A stretch of DNA of 8,029 nt, taken from assembly GCA_937860165.1 (NCBI GenBank), contig CALMBE010000204.1, positions 1 through 8,029 of the forward strand, read 5' to 3'. A program made the position numbers and the translations under genes. Below, piece after piece: positions 6,723 through 8,029 of this stretch. Position 1 is the first letter of the stretch, and every line of letters begins with the position of its first letter. The notes beneath the pieces were generated by a model. That model searched no databases. It saw only the letters and a list, made by a program, of their open reading frames with translations, and was not told the origin of the DNA. The stretch comes from an uncultured Planctomycetaceae bacterium. GTDB taxonomy: Bacteria > Planctomycetota > Planctomycetia > Pirellulales > Lacipirellulaceae.

Positions 6723-7175
6723 ATGATGACTTGCAAATATTGGGCGCGCCCAAATTTTATTTTGCTCTTGGTCTGCTGCTTAGGCTCTTTGGGGGTCTTC
6801 TCGCTCGCCCAAGATGCCGCAACTCCCGCAGCTGCGACTAGCAATTCAATCGCACCGAATAAGGCCCAAAGCGAAGGCACCGCCAAGTATCGGATGAGGG
6901 AAGGTGCTGTGCTATCTGATCACACCGGCTTCTTTCGCCAAGATGGGGAGTTGGCTGTTTTTGTTACCAGCGATTCTGTGGAACTCTCTGCCCTTCCCAA
7001 CCTGAGCCTGGAACGTGTCATGCGAACATTAAAGACCTCCGATGAAGCGGAGAGTATTCGCTGGAGCGTGAGTGGGGTGATTACCGAGTTCAACGGAAGA
7101 AACTATTTGCTGATTAACCGAGCCGTCTACAAATCCGCCAGTCCACCACCTGCCCCTGGCCAAATACTCAATTGA
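6723..7175 (+). CDS. Secreted protein of unknown function
   Basis: A 150-residue protein with a signal peptide: basic residues at 5 and 9, a hydrophobic core (12-26), and a likely type I cleavage site after Ser-Leu-Ala29. An Ala/Thr/Ser-rich linker follows (~30-54), then one compact domain (~56-136) containing REGAVLSDHTGFFRQDGE, LPNLSLERVMRTL and SVSGVITEFNGRNYLLINRA. A short Pro-rich tail ends it. The last motif, a strand-turn-strand with GRNYLL, looks like part of a small beta-barrel, perhaps OB-like; this is a guess from pattern. I recall planctomycete hypothetical proteins with the same blocks but no assigned role. It stands alone between two repeat blocks. An 80-residue open frame on the opposite strand (6644-6886) is a shadow. 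Confidence 0.82.
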   Translation: MMTCKYWARPNFILLLVCCLGSLGVFSLAQDAATPAAATSNSIAPNKAQSEGTAKYRMREGAVLSDHTGFFRQDGELAVFVTSDSVELSALPNLSLERVMRTLKTSDEAESIRWSVSGVITEFNGRNYLLINRAVYKSASPPPAPGQILN

Positions 7176-7221
7176 GCCTCAGACTATCGAGGACTCACTG
7201 GCCTCAAGTCGACAGGAGAAC

Positions 7222-7397
7222 TGCAAAGTCGAATATTTGAAGCGCCAAGATCGCCAAGTCTGGCGAGAGAAAACAGGGGAACCACAAATCATCACGAATT
7301 TCACGAATAATTCATTCGTGTGATTTGTGTGGATTCGAGGTTAAAAAAATTCTTTCTTCGCGATCTTGGTCTCCTTGGCGGTTCACCTGACTTTGCA
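7222..7397. repeat. ~175-bp nested palindromic intergenic repeat
   Basis: The ends TGCAAAGTC (7222-7230) and GACTTTGCA (7389-7397) are exact complements. Inside them CCAAGATCGC (7245-7254) pairs with GCGATCTTGG (7360-7369), and CGCCAAG (7243-7249) also with CTTGGCG (7374-7380). The core pairs 7281-7299 with 7314-7332 imperfectly (ACCACAAATC... with ...GATTTGTGTGG). An alternative tight hairpin pairs CACGAAT (7302-7308) with ATTCGTG (7314-7320). There is no coding potential. The style (CACAAATC...GATTTGTG, GCCAAG...CTTGGC) resembles repeats I remember scattered between genes in planctomycetes and other phyla. The right end abuts the STAS promoter region. Confidence 0.8.
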
Positions 7398-7423
7398 ATC
7401 TTCTTCCCAAGTCGGCAGCATGC

Positions 7424-7451
7424 TTGACACTCTTCCGAAGTGGGATATTAT
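7424..7451 (+). promoter_or_regulatory. Sigma-70-type promoter for the STAS gene
   Basis: A perfect -35 box TTGACA (7424-7429) and a -10 box TATTAT (7446-7451, five of six consensus bases) are separated by 16 bp. Transcription should start near 7458, giving a leader of about 105-118 bases. This is the best promoter in the window. Housekeeping-sigma recognition is inferred from the E. coli consensus. Confidence 0.72.
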
Positions 7452-7485
7452 CGGGTTTGTCCGGTTCTAATTGGATTTTCCCGAG

Positions 7486-7530
7486 CCCACCATTTGCATC
7501 GGATTGGCTGGCTCGATCTCGCCAGGTGGG
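7486..7530 (+). promoter_or_regulatory. Possible folded 5' leader of the STAS mRNA
   Basis: CTGGC (7508-7512) can pair with GCCAG (7521-7525) over an 8-base loop. CCCAC (7486-7490) can pair with GTGGG (7526-7530) outside it. The stems are short, and no known riboswitch class is recognised. This part of the 388-bp gene-free stretch 7176-7563 otherwise holds only the promoter and the palindromic repeat. Confidence 0.25.
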
Positions 7531-7561
7531 AATATTTCCGTTGAGTGTTTACAGTTTTAGC

Positions 7562-7568
7562 AGGTGAG
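7562..7568 (+). promoter_or_regulatory. Ribosome binding site deciding the STAS start
   Basis: AGGTGAG lies 7 bases before the ATG at 7576. The competing GTG start at 7564 falls within it and would lack a site of its own. Confidence 0.55.
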
Positions 7569-7575
7569 TAACATA

Positions 7576-7920
7576 ATGCGTCGAATCGATGTGAGTGAGT
7601 CCGCTCAGGTTAGCGTTGTTCGCTTTAAGGATCAAAAAATTATTGATCCCGAAGCGATCCAAGAATTGGGCGATGAACTTTTCGCCTTGGTGGAGAATGA
7701 TAATCGTCGCAAGATTGTCCTCAATTTCTCGGCAGTTGAATTCCTGTCCTCCGCTGCACTGGGGAAATTAATCACTTTCGAGAAACGCTCGAAGAAAAAC
7801 GGGGCCCAGTTAATTCTGACCAATATCACCCCGGAAATTTTCCAAGTTTTCACCATCACCAATTTGGACAAACTCTTTCAGATCAAAGACAGCGAAGCCG
7901 ACGCATTGGCGATCCTCTAG
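7576..7920 (+). CDS. STAS-domain protein, anti-sigma-factor-antagonist type
   Basis: A 114-residue single-domain protein covering the whole STAS fold, the usual length for SpoIIAA/RsbV-like antagonists. These bind a partner-switch kinase or anti-sigma factor and are inactivated by serine phosphorylation. The conserved core KIVLNFSAVEFLSSAALGKLI spans 46-66 (split here as KIVLNFSAVE and FLSSAALGKLI). Ser59 aligns with the SpoIIAA phosphoacceptor serine, although the preceding Asp is Ser58 here. No kinase, phosphatase or sigma factor lies within the window, so the partner is unknown. ATG at 7576 is chosen because AGGTGAG (7562-7568) lies 7 bases before it. A GTG at 7564, inside that site, would give 118 residues. 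It is transcribed alone from the promoter at 7424-7451. Confidence 0.9.
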   Translation: MRRIDVSESAQVSVVRFKDQKIIDPEAIQELGDELFALVENDNRRKIVLNFSAVEFLSSAALGKLITFEKRSKKNGAQLILTNITPEIFQVFTITNLDKLFQIKDSEADALAIL

Positions 7921-8029
7921 TTCCGCGATTAGTTATCCCTTTCGGCCATGTTGTTCTGCTAACTTAGGTGCCTACCTGTGCGGAGTTTCTCGGTCAATCT
8001 CGAACTATTCGACCTTGCGAAGCACCACT
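7921..8029. other. Window end, no supported gene
   Basis: Short frames from GTG at 7968 and GTG at 7978 run off the edge (about 17-20 codons each), but too little is visible to favour either. No terminator with a T-run follows the STAS gene. Confidence 0.3.

Noticed and set aside
6723..6776. Lipoprotein reading of the secreted protein (Cys18/Cys19)
   Set aside because: The cysteines sit inside the hydrophobic core without a proper lipobox, and a type I site after Ala29 fits better.
6644..6886. 80-residue minus-strand frame overlapping the repeat and the secreted-protein gene
   Set aside because: It is the antisense shadow of the signal-peptide region and begins inside real coding sequence.
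6442..7397. CRISPR array
   Set aside because: The repeats are inverted and nested, without regular direct repeats or unique spacers, and no cas gene is present.
7968..8029. Start of another gene at the right edge
   Set aside because: Two overlapping short frames are open to the edge with only weak start signals, and fewer than 21 codons are visible.

Overview
The window looks like a planctomycete chromosome, probably of the Pirellula/Rhodopirellula kind. This is inference from several signs: a DevC-type exporter with two permeases, small secreted and membrane proteins of a style I associate with that group, a STAS protein carrying FLSSAALGKLI, moderate GC content, and intergenic DNA full of nested inverted repeats. 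No rRNA, tRNA, CRISPR array or transposase gene is visible.

Left (1-241): no gene, but three or four hairpin-forming inverted repeats lie downstream of a minus-strand operon. Minus strand (5244 down to 242): a four-gene tripartite-exporter operon. In transcription order it encodes a lipoprotein membrane-fusion subunit (DevB/HlyD-like), two different FtsX/DevC-type permeases, and a DevA/MacB-type ATPase with a C-terminal cyclic-nucleotide-binding domain. Together they would form an inner-membrane ATPase-permease core, probably with a permease heterodimer, and a periplasmic adaptor that would need an outer-membrane channel encoded elsewhere. The substrate is unknown. The ATPase fusion suggests control by a cyclic nucleotide.

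Middle (5245-6416, plus strand): a 366-bp divergent intergenic region, then two small membrane-anchored proteins of unknown function. The second starts at a GTG with a clear ribosome binding site. From 6417 to 6722 there is a gene-free block with three nested inverted repeats, in which one ~16-bp unit occurs four times. This looks like stacked non-autonomous elements or REP-like repeats.

Right (6723-8029, plus strand): a 150-residue secreted protein of unknown function, then a ~175-bp nested palindromic repeat. A good sigma-70-type promoter follows (TTGACA, 16 bp, TATTAT), with a structured ~110-nt leader and a small STAS-domain protein of the anti-sigma-factor-antagonist type. The last ~110 bases hold no gene I can support.
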